DNA of 64,000 nt. Origin: JBEKCP01 sp049509515 (GTDB lineage Bacteria; Planctomycetota; Planctomycetia; Pirellulales; Thermoguttaceae). Below are positions 23,579-32,878 of the stretch, in pieces (the stretch's first letter is position 1; each line of letters starts with the position of its first letter). The position numbers were made by a program, and so were the translations under genes. The DNA lies in contig JBEKZV010000008.1 in assembly GCA_049509515.1 (NCBI GenBank), positions 47,917-111,916 of the forward strand, in the 5' to 3' direction. Under the pieces are notes generated by a model that saw only the letters and a program-made list of their open reading frames with translations, did no database searches and was not told the DNA's origin.

Positions 23579-26038
23579 ATGTCGAAACCCGCTTCCTCGC
23601 CAGTGGCGGCGGCCATCGTCTGCGTTTGTTGTCTCGGCGCCGCCTCGGCCGTGGCCGAGACCGGCCTGAAGGCAGTGCCCGGCCTGCCGGGGGCCTTTGA
23701 GCCGCAGGGCGGTCCGGGGCCGGAAAGCATTCGGGGAAAACCGCTCGCTGCGGCCCAGGTGGAATCGCTGGCCGGCAAGCCCGACGGCTACGACATCCTC
23801 GGGGACGGCGCGAGCCTCTTCGGCATGGAGTCCGCGCACCGCGCGGGCCGCCGCGAGCCGCTGCGGCCGCTGGCGGCCGATTTGTCGGACTGGAACAAGG
23901 CGCCGCAGTGCCCGCCCGACCGCGTACTGGTCGATCCGCGGACCGGGCGAGTCCGCTTTTTCAGCGGGCATGACCCGGCGAAGTTCCAAAGCGAGGTCGT
24001 GGCCAGCTTCCGCGGCACCCACGGCGACTGGGCCTTCGCCCGCTGGCGGGGCAATACGCTCTTCTTGAGCCATTGGGAGAGTTCCTATCACGTCTGGGCC
24101 TACGACGCCGGCAATCCGTCCGCCCCGGTCAAGATCGGCGAATTGCCGGTCGCCAACTTCGCCCACGGCTTCGTCGTGCTCGATTCCGGTTGGGGACTGA
24201 TGGGCACGACCGGCAAGGGCGTCATGCTCTTGGACCTCCGCGATCCCCGCAAGATGGAGGTCGTGAAGTCCTTGGTGCCGGAATATGATTGGGTGGACGT
24301 GATCGCCCCGGGGTACGTGGCGGTATGGCAGGCGAAGAAAGGCCCGCGCGACGATCCGCGGGGGCCCCGGGTGTTCGACGCCTCCAAGCTGCCCGACAAA
24401 GTGACCGAGGTGACCGAGACCGTGCAGCCGGACGTGCGGCGATACTTGGCCGACCGGATCGATCCTGCCGGCCCGGACGGTCCCGCCTGGTTCCGCCTGG
24501 CCGACACGAACCTCGCCCTCGTGGACCTGGGGGGCGGACCGGCGGCCTGGAAGATCACGCGCACGGTCCCCTTGCCCGAGCTTTCGCCCGCCGAGCAGAA
24601 GGTAGGGGGGTGGTTGAAGATCCGCCTTGAAACGCTGACGCCCGGCAAGCGGTTCGTCTTGCTCTACCCGGCGCCGGGCGGCAAGAACCGCCTGCAGGTC
24701 CTCGACGTTTCCGGGGGGAAAGTGGTGCTGTCTGCCCCGGTGGAAGCGGCGCCCACCGCCTCGCACTTGAGCCTTTTCGCGGGTAAATACGCCTACGTGT
24801 CGGTGCTGCCGACGAACCGCGGCGGCGGGCAAGTTGACACCTGGGACGGTACCCATCTGGATATCTATGACCTTTCCGACCCGGCAAACCCCAAGCAAGT
24901 GGGCACGTGGGACCCCGGCTTTCCAACCCGCGACATGCAGTTGATTCCTCATCCGGGCCGGCAGAGCGTGGTCCTCGTGAAGGAGGAGGGCTTCGGTTTC
25001 GGGATGCACTTTGCCGACCTTTCCGATCCGCTGCGTCCGAGGGTGCTCGTGAGTGCGCCGCTCGGCTTCGAGGGCAACCGCGTAGCCGCCTGGGGCGACA
25101 AGGCCATGTACACCAGCTCGACCCTGGGACAATGGTTCGACTTCTCGGATCCCCTGGCCCCCAAGCGGCTGGGCAACTGGTTCAACCACCGCTGGTTCTT
25201 CGTGCGGACGGTCTACGGCAGCCGGGCCGTGGTAACCACCCACGACCAAACGGAGATCATCGACCTCGGTGACCCCGGCAACCCGCGCGAGGTCTGGGAT
25301 AAGGCCCCGGTGGATACCGCCTGGGGGACGCGTCTTTACGGGTCGCGAGGAGGCCCAAAGAGCGGCAGGGGACCGGTCAGCCTGACGATTGCCGACATGG
25401 CCGGCCCCGCCCAGCCGCGGATGCTCAGCCAAACGGTGTATCCGATGGCGGAGCTGGACACCGGGCAAGTGAACGGCCTTTTCGCCGACGGCTCGTTGCT
25501 CTACGGTGTCACCGAGGGGGACAAGGGGAAGGCCGTGTTCTTGATCTGGGACGTGGCCGACCCCAAGAAGCCGGTTCTGCTCGCGCAACTGCACCACCCG
25601 GAGCTTTGCGCGGTCCGCGGCGAGTGGTTCTGGACCGCCCAGGGGCACGTCATCGCCGCGGCCCACGGGATTGCGGTCATCACCAGCTACGGGAGCGGTC
25701 CGCCCGAGGTGATCGATGCCCGGGACCCGCGCAAGCCCAAGTTCCTCGGTCGGCTTCCTTACCAGGGAAGCGGCAACGAAATGAGCGACTGCTGGCCCGA
25801 CGGGCGGTGGTTTTACATCAAGTCCTACAACGACCCGGTGCAGCTTTGGGACTTCAGCCGGCCGGAGCAGCCCCGCCGGATCTGGCAGGAATCGGGAGTG
25901 GGCCCTTATGGTTACTATGCCTGGCAGGCGGGCGTGCCGGTCGGCCCGGTGTTGCTGGTGCCGCAATTATCGGTGTTGAAGGTCCTGACCGTTCCGCGGC
26001 CCACACAGGTGCCCGCCGGGAAGCTGACCTGGCGGTAA
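23579..26038 (+). CDS. secreted LVIVD-repeat beta-propeller protein
   Basis: 819 aa. Signal peptide at 1-28 (VAAAIVCVCCLGAASAVAE). The body is built from LVIVD-type repeats, each with a (I/L)xDxxDPxxPxxxG core: YDLSDPANPKQVGTW, DFSDPLAPKRLGNW, DLGDPGNPREVW, DVADPKKPVLLAQL, DARDPRKPKFLGRL, DFSRPEQPRRIW. Such repeats form cell-surface propellers of unknown binding role. ATG 23579 is chosen for the signal peptide; the frame is open further upstream. Divergent to the heparinase-like gene. Confidence 0.75.
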   Translation: MSKPASSPVAAAIVCVCCLGAASAVAETGLKAVPGLPGAFEPQGGPGPESIRGKPLAAAQVESLAGKPDGYDILGDGASLFGMESAHRAGRREPLRPLAADLSDWNKAPQCPPDRVLVDPRTGRVRFFSGHDPAKFQSEVVASFRGTHGDWAFARWRGNTLFLSHWESSYHVWAYDAGNPSAPVKIGELPVANFAHGFVVLDSGWGLMGTTGKGVMLLDLRDPRKMEVVKSLVPEYDWVDVIAPGYVAVWQAKKGPRDDPRGPRVFDASKLPDKVTEVTETVQPDVRRYLADRIDPAGPDGPAWFRLADTNLALVDLGGGPAAWKITRTVPLPELSPAEQKVGGWLKIRLETLTPGKRFVLLYPAPGGKNRLQVLDVSGGKVVLSAPVEAAPTASHLSLFAGKYAYVSVLPTNRGGGQVDTWDGTHLDIYDLSDPANPKQVGTWDPGFPTRDMQLIPHPGRQSVVLVKEEGFGFGMHFADLSDPLRPRVLVSAPLGFEGNRVAAWGDKAMYTSSTLGQWFDFSDPLAPKRLGNWFNHRWFFVRTVYGSRAVVTTHDQTEIIDLGDPGNPREVWDKAPVDTAWGTRLYGSRGGPKSGRGPVSLTIADMAGPAQPRMLSQTVYPMAELDTGQVNGLFADGSLLYGVTEGDKGKAVFLIWDVADPKKPVLLAQLHHPELCAVRGEWFWTAQGHVIAAAHGIAVITSYGSGPPEVIDARDPRKPKFLGRLPYQGSGNEMSDCWPDGRWFYIKSYNDPVQLWDFSRPEQPRRIWQESGVGPYGYYAWQAGVPVGPVLLVPQLSVLKVLTVPRPTQVPAGKLTWR

Positions 26039-26153
26039 TGGAGCGATGGCGCATGGCTGGGCGAGCGCGGGCGGACTGAAGGGGCCGCAAAAGAACCGTT
26101 GTACGTCCTGGATCACTAGGGACGGGCATTTCGCAAATCGAAGGGGCAGATAG

Positions 26154-26708
26154 ATGGATGACGGGGGATGGAGAGCCGCGATTGACGCGCAGGGCACTTG
26201 GCTATGCGAACATTCCGATCGCGCGGGAAACGCGGCACCGCCAACCCGCCTCAAAGTCGCGCAAGCGGCCCTGGAGAACCCGAATGCTGCCGCGGATAGG
26301 CGCAGGGGCCGCCTGTGGTGCCCCGACTGCGGAACGTACTGGCGTGTCTGGGAGCACCAGAGCACCGCGAAGCAATACGTGACTTGGCCAAATGCCTGGT
26401 GGGCCCCGCCGGAGGGCTATCCATCGCGGGCGCCCTATCGTCGGACGCGACTGCGAGATATCGACCGAATCGTCGCGGCCGCTCGTGAACTGCTCCCCGG
26501 CCTGGAGGTTGTACAGTATCAGCAGTCCTGGCCCGGCGACGACGACGGGCTCTGGTTCCTCACGCTGCCGCCGCGCAGGAACCGGACCCAAATCGAATCG
26601 CCGAACGGAGCCTGCCCGTTCACCTTCGAGGATGACCTGGGTAACCTCCGTACGGGTAACAGTGTCGCGGAGGTCGTGGCCAAGGTATTGGAGCTGCTGC
26701 AAATGTAG
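26154..26708 (+). CDS. hypothetical protein, possibly with a zinc-binding CxxC
   Basis: Not recognised, 184 aa. A CPDCG knuckle at about 56-60 suggests a structural metal. The second half (LLPGLEVVQYQQSWPGDDDGLWFL, then QIESPNGACPFTFEDD and a C-terminal helix VAEVVAKVLELL) resembles small immunity-type or DUF proteins in form only. A second in-frame methionine is absent, so ATG 26154 stands; a GGGGCAG precedes it. No partner toxin gene is next to it. Confidence 0.5.
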   Translation: MDDGGWRAAIDAQGTWLCEHSDRAGNAAPPTRLKVAQAALENPNAAADRRRGRLWCPDCGTYWRVWEHQSTAKQYVTWPNAWWAPPEGYPSRAPYRRTRLRDIDRIVAAARELLPGLEVVQYQQSWPGDDDGLWFLTLPPRRNRTQIESPNGACPFTFEDDLGNLRTGNSVAEVVAKVLELLQM

Positions 26709-26790
26709 CTTGCGTACAACAGGCCCCAACCGCAGAGCCAGCGGTACGTCCCCGAGCGCAGCGCAGTGGGCTGCCCGCCGAAGGGCCGAA

Positions 26791-26815
26791 CCCGCCGACG
26801 CAGTCGGCGGGCTTT
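26791..26815 (+). terminator. repeated GC hairpin, copy A (terminator-like)
   Basis: CCCGCCGAC/GTCGGCGGG stem of 9 bp with loop GCA and a short T run (CTTT). It sits in the convergent spacer after the hypothetical gene and could end its transcript. The same hairpin recurs at 30381 and, reversed, at 34818. Confidence 0.5.
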
Positions 26816-26847
26816 GGACGCGTTCCGCACCACCCCCTGCTCCCTGC

Positions 26848-27321
26848 CTATCGCTCGTAGAAGACCAGGAAGAGGATCTTCCACTGGCCTTGCGGGTCGC
26901 GGATCAAGGTGAAGCGGTCCACGCCGGTGATCGTCTGGCTGCCCTTTTGCAGCTCCCACCCTACGGTTGCCTGGGCCGCCGCGGCGTCGGCCTGGGCGGT
27001 GAACGTCGTCATCCACTCGACCATGGGCTCGCGGGACTCGCTAATCAATTTGGCCTGCTCCTCCACGAACGGATCGAGCTGGACGACGTAAACGATCTCA
27101 CCCTGCTCGACCATGGCGATCTCGGCCGCGGGGTCGAAATGCGACCGATACCCGGCGATGTCCCGCGCCGACCACGTGCCGAAATACGACTCCAGGAAGC
27201 TGCGGATGTCGTCCTGGGCAGGCTCCGCCCGCCGCAGGAACCAGAGGGCCGTGCCGCCGCCAACCGCCGCCCCCAGCAGGAGGCCCACCAGCCACAAAGC
27301 AATGCGTTGTGTGCGTTGCAT
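26848..27321 (-). CDS. membrane-anchored NTF2-like (SnoaL/DUF4440-type) protein
   Basis: 157 aa. One N-terminal membrane helix (LWLVGLLLGAAVGGGTALWFL) is followed by a single cone-shaped NTF2-like domain: an opening helix (DIRSFLESYFGTWSARDIAGYRSHFD), then strands with a final WKILFLVFY. Such domains bind small molecules or dimerise; no catalytic residues can be named. Start ATG 27321 puts the helix at the N terminus. It is 119 bp downstream of the enolase-family gene on the same strand. Confidence 0.68.
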   Translation of the reverse strand: MQRTQRIALWLVGLLLGAAVGGGTALWFLRRAEPAQDDIRSFLESYFGTWSARDIAGYRSHFDPAAEIAMVEQGEIVYVVQLDPFVEEQAKLISESREPMVEWMTTFTAQADAAAAQATVGWELQKGSQTITGVDRFTLIRDPQGQWKILFLVFYER

Positions 27322-27439
27322 ACGATTCGTTTAGCGGGCGACCACGCCAGGCGTGGTGCCGTGCCCGCCGTGATAGCGACAAACTGCGGACAAGCCCGCC
27401 GGCAAAACGGCAAGCCCGGCGCGATAAATGAATTAGCGT

Positions 27440-28795
27440 TCAAAACCCCAAGCCGGGGCCGTCCAGCACGCCGGTGCCCAGCGTGCCGTCGGTGATGTGG
27501 AACATCGCCGGGAACCGCTGGGCCTCGATGCGGTTGCCGGCCGGACAATACTGGCGGCCGTTGCCCTCCACGGCGGCCACGCCGGGGATCCTCGCCGCCA
27601 GGCTGGCCGAGTGCAGGAACGAGCGGCCGGGGCAGGTCAGGTCCTGGATGCACAGGAACATGCCGTACTTCTGGGCGGCGGCGCCCATCAGGAGGGCCTC
27701 GCTGTGCCCCTTGCACGCCTTCAGGGCCACGCCGGAGTAGCCCAGTTCTCGGCTCCGTTGGAGGCTCTCCAGGTCTACCAACGACTCGTCGATCACCACC
27801 GGCTTGATTTGCGCGGCGCGGTGCATGCGGTGCTCGGGGCCGGCCCGGCCGAGGTCGCGGTGGGTCGGCTGCTCGATGTACTGCAGCCGCCGCAGGGCCT
27901 CCGGGGCCTGCTCTGCCAGCTTGGCCAGGAAGTCGAGGACGTACTGGGCGTCGCGGCACCGCTCGTTGAAATCGGCCGAGTAGTGCCACTCGGTGCAGCC
28001 GCGGGCCGCCTGGGCCTCGGCCGCCACCCGCTCGACCGCCACCACCCGCTCGACGTCCCAGGCCAGGTCCGCCCCGTCGAGCTTGATCTTCAGATGCGTC
28101 AGGCCGTCGGCGGCGATCCATTCGGGAAGCGTTTCGGGCAGCCCGTCGCCGATCGGCCGCTTGACGTCGGCCGCCGTGAGCGGGTCCAGGGCGCCGACGA
28201 GGTGATAGAGCGGCATCCGCGGCTTGGGGCTCCGCAGCGTGTAGCGGTCGAGATACTCGCCGGCGAACTCCGGCGTCAGGCACGCGGCCAGGTCGGCGTT
28301 GACGAATTCGGGGCCAAGCAGGTTGTAGGCGTTCTGGCCCAGGGTCTTGCCGTAGGCGTCGTGGATGGCGGCCTCCAGCGGGCTGGCCGCCACCAGTTGT
28401 GCCAGCCGCGGCATCGGCTCCGTCACGCCCGCCGCCCGGACGGCCTCCGCGGCGGCCGCCGCGGCGGTGGAATCCAGGTGGCGGGTGATCTCCAGCGGAT
28501 GGCCGCTGCCGCGGTACCGGCCCGCCTCGCGGGCCCGCTGGTGCCCCAGCTCGATCATCGCCGCCAGGGTCTTTTCGGCGGGGGTGCGGTCGGTCGGCCA
28601 GGCCCAGACGTTGCCCATCGGCATCGAGCCCAGCCCTTGGCCGCGGCGGCCGTCGCGGGTCTCGACCTCGACGGCCACGTCCAGGATCACGACGTCGTTG
28701 ACCACCCGCCCGCCGAACTTGATCGGGGCGCGGTACTTGATGCCCTGCGTGCTGCTGCGGACCTCGCACAGGCGGATGTCGGTTGGCTTGGGCAT
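27440..28795 (-). CDS. mandelate racemase/muconate lactonizing enzyme (enolase superfamily) protein
   Basis: 451 aa, two-domain enolase-superfamily enzyme that abstracts a proton next to a carboxylate. Landmarks: the KxK catalytic motif in LKIKLDG, then metal ligands Asp in DFNER, Glu in YIEQP and Glu in IDES, and a later Lys-containing strand (VALKACKG). The N-terminal capping domain is present. Length exceeds the usual 370-400 aa. I chose ATG 28795; the frame continues upstream through repeat DNA. Sugar-acid dehydratase or racemase activity is likely but cannot be specified. Confidence 0.78.
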   Translation of the reverse strand: MPKPTDIRLCEVRSSTQGIKYRAPIKFGGRVVNDVVILDVAVEVETRDGRRGQGLGSMPMGNVWAWPTDRTPAEKTLAAMIELGHQRAREAGRYRGSGHPLEITRHLDSTAAAAAAEAVRAAGVTEPMPRLAQLVAASPLEAAIHDAYGKTLGQNAYNLLGPEFVNADLAACLTPEFAGEYLDRYTLRSPKPRMPLYHLVGALDPLTAADVKRPIGDGLPETLPEWIAADGLTHLKIKLDGADLAWDVERVVAVERVAAEAQAARGCTEWHYSADFNERCRDAQYVLDFLAKLAEQAPEALRRLQYIEQPTHRDLGRAGPEHRMHRAAQIKPVVIDESLVDLESLQRSRELGYSGVALKACKGHSEALLMGAAAQKYGMFLCIQDLTCPGRSFLHSASLAARIPGVAAVEGNGRQYCPAGNRIEAQRFPAMFHITDGTLGTGVLDGPGLGF

Positions 28796-28844
28796 GGTGG
28801 CTTGTGCTCCGTTGGAAACGATCTCAGAATAGCAAACCTCGTAG

Positions 28845-28993
28845 TCCCCTCTCCCTTCGGGAGCGACCACTGGTGCGGTGCCCGAGGGTAAGGGCGGGGA
28901 GCGAGAAAGCAGTCATTCTTTCAATGCGACACACAACGCCCTCACCCCCGGGTACCCATTCGTGGGTGCCCCTCCCGGAGGGAGATGGGGGAA
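28845..28993. repeat. CCCTCTCCC/GGGAG palindromic intergenic repeat
   Basis: Two parts: 28845-28900 (cccctctcccttcgggag, then gagggtaagggcgggg) and 28939-28993 (gccctcacccccggg, then cccctcccggagggaga). The pattern resembles the widespread CCCTCACCCTAACCCTCTCCC-type bacterial intergenic repeat; another copy overlaps the end of the TolC-like gene at 63775-63808. Confidence 0.5.
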
Positions 28994-29000
28994 GGCCCAA

Positions 29001-29813
29001 TCACTCCGGTGGGGCGAACTGGAAGTTGCGGCTCTGGTTGAAAAGGGCCAACGGGTTGTCGTAGACGATCCGGCGGATGAGCGATTCCGGGTGGCCGCGG
29101 CGGCGCATGGCGGCGATGAACGCGGGCACGGCCAATGGGTCGGAAGGCCCCCAATCGGCCGACGAGTTCACCAGGATCCGCTCGGGGCCGTAGACCTCCA
29201 CCAGGTCGGCGGCCCGCTCCGGCGTGGCCTTGGTCGTGGGATACAGCGTGATGCCGGCCCAGTAGCCCTCGTCCAGGGCCAGGCGGATCGTGTGCTCCTC
29301 GCAGTGGTCGATCACGATGCGGCTGCGGTCCACGCGGCGGTCGGCCCGCAGCAGGTCCAGGATCATCCGCGTGCCCTTGTACTTATCTTCCAGGTGCGGC
29401 GTGTGGAAGAGGATCTGCTCGTCGCGCCCCAGGGCCAAGTCCAGCAGGGCCTCGAGCGTCGTGACCTCGTTGGGGGTGTTCTTGTTCAGGCCGATCTCGC
29501 CGACCCCCAACACGCCGGGCCGATCGAGGAACTCCGGCAGCAGGGCGAGCACTTCGCGGGCGAAGGCGACGTTCTCGGCCTCCTTGGCGTTCATGCCGAT
29601 CCAGGCGTAGTGGCGGATGCCGTAGGCGGCGGCCCGCTTCGGCTCCCACTCGGTCAGTTGCCGGAAGTAGTCGCGGAAGCTGTCCACGCCCGAGCGGTCG
29701 TAGCCCATCCAGAAGGCCGGCTCGCCGAGGCCCACGCAGCCCGCCCGCGCCAGAGCCGCCAGCTCGTCGGTCGTCCGCGAGGCCATGTGGATGTGGGGAT
29801 CGAAGAAGTACAT
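29001..29813 (-). CDS. TatD-family metal-dependent hydrolase (EboB-like)
   Basis: 270 aa amidohydrolase-fold protein. DPHIHM supplies the first metal site, and later histidines occur in LFHTPH and IDHCEE, with a final Asp in SSADWG. Length and segments such as AFWMGYDRSGVDSFRDYFRQL fit the TatD relative found in ebo clusters. None of the other ebo genes (UbiA-type prenyltransferase, AroB-like, sugar isomerase-like, phosphodiesterase-like) is here, so it is an orphan or the cluster is dispersed. ATG 29813 opens the fold directly. Confidence 0.75.
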   Translation of the reverse strand: MYFFDPHIHMASRTTDELAALARAGCVGLGEPAFWMGYDRSGVDSFRDYFRQLTEWEPKRAAAYGIRHYAWIGMNAKEAENVAFAREVLALLPEFLDRPGVLGVGEIGLNKNTPNEVTTLEALLDLALGRDEQILFHTPHLEDKYKGTRMILDLLRADRRVDRSRIVIDHCEEHTIRLALDEGYWAGITLYPTTKATPERAADLVEVYGPERILVNSSADWGPSDPLAVPAFIAAMRRRGHPESLIRRIVYDNPLALFNQSRNFQFAPPE

Positions 29814-29838
29814 GGCTGTTGCCTTATGAACGCTTGCT

Positions 29839-29917
29839 GGGAAAAAGGGGACAGGCACCATTTGCCGGAACGGCCCGAGGGGTGCTTTGCACAAATGGTG
29901 GCTGTCCCCTTTTTCCT
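29839..29917. repeat. REPIN-like palindromic repeat, copy 2
   Basis: Ends GGGAAAAAGGGGACAGGCACC (left, given as GGGAAAAAGGGGAC then AGGCACC) and GGTGGCTGTCCCC then TTTTTCC (right) are inverted. The core TTGCCGGAACGGCCCG is identical to copy 1 at 492-587. It lies between two minus-strand genes. Confidence 0.65.
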
Positions 29918-29920
29918 TCC

Positions 29921-30166
29921 TTATGCTTTCCGCCAGTCCGCCTGGTAGGGGAGCGAGAAAATCATTTGCACGGCCTCGGTCCGGTCGGCGGCGGCCGACG
30001 AGAGCAGTCCCAGACTTTGCCGGATCTTAGCCAACCGCGGATCGGCGGCCACCGAGCCCTTGGCCCGGTCGATCCGATCCAGCGCGGCGGCCACGTCGAT
30101 GAGCTTCGAGCGGATGGCGAGGAACTCGCGGTCCAAGGTTTGGCCTGCGTCGAGTGGATGCGACAT
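29921..30166 (-). CDS. small conserved-looking helical protein, unknown function
   Basis: 81 aa, not recognised. It is almost all helix, with a heptad-like pattern (LDREFLAIRSKLIDVAAALDRIDRA) and a short C-terminal VQMIFSLPYQADWRKA. Coding bias and a clean ATG 30166 support a real gene, but no motif gives a function. It follows repeat copy 2 and is isolated. Confidence 0.55.
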   Translation of the reverse strand: MSHPLDAGQTLDREFLAIRSKLIDVAAALDRIDRAKGSVAADPRLAKIRQSLGLLSSAAADRTEAVQMIFSLPYQADWRKA

Positions 30167-30563
30167 GGGGGCCTCCGGGCATCATGCGGCCGGGGGCACC
30201 GGCCCCCGGCCTGGCGGCGTGGTCTGATCTTCTGATTCTCGCACGGCGAGGCGGGCGGGGCAAGAGGGCGGCGGGCAGGGAGTAGTGGGCGGTGGGCCGA
30301 TAGCCGCGGCAACCATGCCGACCATGCCGTGCATGGTGCCCGGTGGTGCCCGACCCGCGGCAGGTGTGAAGGCCACCGAACCCGCCGACGCAGTCGGCGG
30401 GCTTTTTCCGGCTTTCCCACTGCCCACCGCCCACTGCCCACTGTTCCCCGCCCACCATCTTGCCTAATCCGACTGTCCGGTAAACTCTGCCAGGTCGCTG
30501 TAGGACTGCCCGCCGGGTGGTCGATGGAGACTAAGGGATACTATCGGACCTGGGGGCTCGACG
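30167..30563. other. 397-bp divergent spacer with hairpin and heptamer repeats
   Basis: No gene. It contains a GTGGGCG/GTGGGCC heptamer patch at 30278-30298, a palindrome ACCATGC/GCATGGT near 30310-30330, and hairpin copy B CCCGCCGAC/GTCGGCGGG with TTTTT at 30381-30407. A CCCACTG array follows at 30416-30456. Confidence 0.6.
30381..30407 (+). repeat. repeated GC hairpin, copy B
   Basis: 9-bp stem CCCGCCGAC/GTCGGCGGG, loop GCA, followed by CTTTTT. It has the form of an intrinsic terminator but no plus-strand gene ends before it. It is directly followed by a heptamer array (30416-30456), the same pairing as at 34784-34838 in reverse. Confidence 0.65.
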
Positions 30564-32120
30564 GTGGGCGGAGGCTTGGCGACAACCTTCGAATTGCTCT
30601 CCCGCACGGAGAACGAGGCGGCCGTGCCGGTGCTGGTCGCCGCATTGGACCACGCCAGCCCGGCGATCCAGGAAGGTGCGCTGGTGGCCCTGCTGAACCG
30701 GCGGCCGGCGGCCGGTGGCCGCGAGATCCTCGACCGCATGTCCCAATTGAAGCCCGAGTGGAAAGCCATCGTGCAGCGGCACGAGGGCCGGCTGACCGGC
30801 GCCCTGCGCGACGCGATCCTGGGGAGCGACGCCCAGCGGTGTGCGGCCGCCTGCGGGGTGGCGGTGTCCTTTCGCGAGTACGACTTGATTCCGACGCTGC
30901 TGGGGTCGCTGGCAGGGGCGGGGCGCCCCGCTGCAGATCTGGCGGCCAAGACGGTGTTGGAGATCGTCGACGCGTTGTACGACGATCTGGCCGCGGCCCG
31001 CACTCCCGGCCAGCGGCGCGACCCGCAGCAGACCCGCCGCTACGCGGTCAGCAGCCTCGAGGAGTGGGTGCAGCGGTTCAGCCAGCACAAGCGGCGGGAA
31101 GTGGTCGAGGCGTTCCTGCTGCTGGTGGGGCGTGACAATGCCACGCTGAAGCAGATCCTGCAGAGCCCGCACCACCCGGCCTGCCTGGTGATGCTCGACA
31201 CGCTGGCCAAGAGCCCGCAGCGGGGCGTAATTCGCCTGCTGCTGAGCTTCCTGGAGGATTTGCGCGCGCCGGCGGCCGTGTTGTCGGTGCTGGCCCGGCG
31301 GAGCGACGCGAAGTTCGTGCACTATCTGCTGCGGAAGGTCGGACGGGAGCCGTCGGCTGTCGTGGCGGGGAACCTCAAACGGATCGAGTCGCTCGCTTGG
31401 CTTGCCGGCGCGGCCAGGCTCCTCGATCAACTGGACGACGCCGACCAGCACGCCGCCGTCCGGCTGCTCATGGCCAGCGGCGTGCCGCGGCAACGGGCGC
31501 TGGCCACAGTCGAGCACCTGCTTTCGTGCGGCAAGCCGGGAGGACGGCGCGAGGCGGCCCGCGCCCTGGCCGAGTTCCACGGCAGCGAGGCCAACGCGCT
31601 GGCCATGCGGGCGCTGCGGGACCCCGATCCGCAGGTGCAGGCCAACGTCGTGCCACAGCTCCGCGGCCGCGGCATGCCCGGCACCCTGGCCGTCCTCCTG
31701 GATCTGGCCGAAAGCCCCTACGACGCCGTCCGCCGCGCCGCCCGCGAGGCCCTCGCGGAATTCAGCTTCAAGCGCTACCTGGCCACCTTCGACATGCTCG
31801 ACGACGAGGTGCGGCAGAGCACCGGGCTGCTCGTGAAGCGGATCGACCCGCACACGGTGCCGCTCTTGAGGAATGAGCTGCGCTCGCCGTTGCGGACGCG
31901 GCGGCTCCGTGGCCTAGCCGTCGCCCGCGCCATCGAGGCCGTCGGGGCCCTGGAGAGCGTCGTCATCCAACTGCTGGAAGACGAAGACCACATGGTTCGC
32001 GTCGAGGCGGCTGCGGCCCTGGGACTGGCCGACTCGCTGGCCAGCCGCGTGGCCCTGGAGCGGGCATTGGCCGACCCCTGCGAGGCCGTCCGCGAGGCCG
32101 CCCAGCGGAGCCTCTCATGA
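30564..32120 (+). CDS. HEAT-repeat protein
   Basis: 518 aa scaffold-type protein made of short antiparallel helical repeats. HEAT-like units are clear at both ends (AVPVLVAALDHASPAIQEGALVALL; ALAMRALRDPDPQVQANVVPQL; VVIQLLEDEDHMVRVEAAAALGLADS; ALERALADPCEAVREAAQRSL). The middle is helical but less regular. Such proteins usually bind other proteins. It starts with GTG 30564, with no signal peptide, so it is cytoplasmic. Its last codons overlap the next gene by 4 bp (ATGA), suggesting that the two products act together. Confidence 0.7.
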   Translation: MGGGLATTFELLSRTENEAAVPVLVAALDHASPAIQEGALVALLNRRPAAGGREILDRMSQLKPEWKAIVQRHEGRLTGALRDAILGSDAQRCAAACGVAVSFREYDLIPTLLGSLAGAGRPAADLAAKTVLEIVDALYDDLAAARTPGQRRDPQQTRRYAVSSLEEWVQRFSQHKRREVVEAFLLLVGRDNATLKQILQSPHHPACLVMLDTLAKSPQRGVIRLLLSFLEDLRAPAAVLSVLARRSDAKFVHYLLRKVGREPSAVVAGNLKRIESLAWLAGAARLLDQLDDADQHAAVRLLMASGVPRQRALATVEHLLSCGKPGGRREAARALAEFHGSEANALAMRALRDPDPQVQANVVPQLRGRGMPGTLAVLLDLAESPYDAVRRAAREALAEFSFKRYLATFDMLDDEVRQSTGLLVKRIDPHTVPLLRNELRSPLRTRRLRGLAVARAIEAVGALESVVIQLLEDEDHMVRVEAAAALGLADSLASRVALERALADPCEAVREAAQRSLS

Positions 32121-32680
32121 GCCCTATCGCCGCCATCCCGCTGGCATTCCCTCTTCTGGGCGATGCCGTCCACTCGCGGCCCCCCCCCGGCCAGCAACAG
32201 GGAGTCCTCCTGGGCTTCTTCCTCATCGCGGCCGTGCTGGTCGGCCTGTGGGCGATCCGCCAAGTGGCGATGCTCGGCAGGCGGGGCGCGGCTGTCAACA
32301 GCCCGCGGCGGTTGTTCCGCAGCCTATGCCGCGCCCATCGACTCTCCTGGTCGCAACGGTGGCTGCTCGGGAGGATTGCGCGGGCAAATCGCCTCGCGCA
32401 GCCGGCGCAGTTGTTCGTCGAGCCGGAATACTTCGACGAGCCCCGGCTCGGCCCGGAATTCGGCCCAAAGGCCCAGCGGCTGCGGCAACTCCGCGATCGC
32501 CTGTTTGCCGGGCTGCCGGGCGTCCAGGGCCCGGCAATCCGCCGGCCGGCGGCCTCGCCGGGGCGCCCCAGGCACCCCAGCGCCGAGACCTCCCCGCCCC
32601 CCTTGCCGCCGCCCACCCCCCGCCCAACCCTCGATATCCCCCCGTGGCCCGATTCTTCGCCGGCGAGCCCCGTCCGGTAG
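32117..32680 (+). CDS. single-pass membrane protein with Pro-rich tail, partner of HEAT protein
   Basis: 187 aa, not recognised by family. One membrane helix (VLLGFFLIAAVLVGLWAIRQVA, about 30-50) is followed by a basic cytoplasmic-looking helical part (RLFRSLCRAHRLSWSQRWLLGRIA) with a recurrent acidic patch (QLFVEPEYFDEP). It ends in a Pro/Ser tail. The ATGA overlap with the HEAT-repeat gene is the main clue: it may dock that scaffold to the membrane. Confidence 0.6.
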   Translation: MSPIAAIPLAFPLLGDAVHSRPPPGQQQGVLLGFFLIAAVLVGLWAIRQVAMLGRRGAAVNSPRRLFRSLCRAHRLSWSQRWLLGRIARANRLAQPAQLFVEPEYFDEPRLGPEFGPKAQRLRQLRDRLFAGLPGVQGPAIRRPAASPGRPRHPSAETSPPPLPPPTPRPTLDIPPWPDSSPASPVR

Positions 32681-32878
32681 TGGGCAGTGCAAGAGGGCCA
32701 AAAGCCCGCCGACCGGCCATGCCTGGCATGGTGCCCGCGGCGGGTGCGGTGGGTGCGTGCGGACCAATTGACGCCGGGGGGGAACTCACTACGATGGACA
32801 GGTCCCAAGAAACCACGTCCATTGCCAGGCGACGTAGAATAGGGAAACTTGGTTGACGCCGTCCCTGTGGAGCATACC

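Noticed and set aside
23504..25966. 820-codon open frame antisense to the LVIVD protein
   Set aside because: Shadow frame with no recognisable motif; the plus-strand frame carries signal peptide and repeats.
29001..29813. An ebo biosynthetic cluster around the TatD-type gene
   Set aside because: None of the other ebo genes is present within the window.
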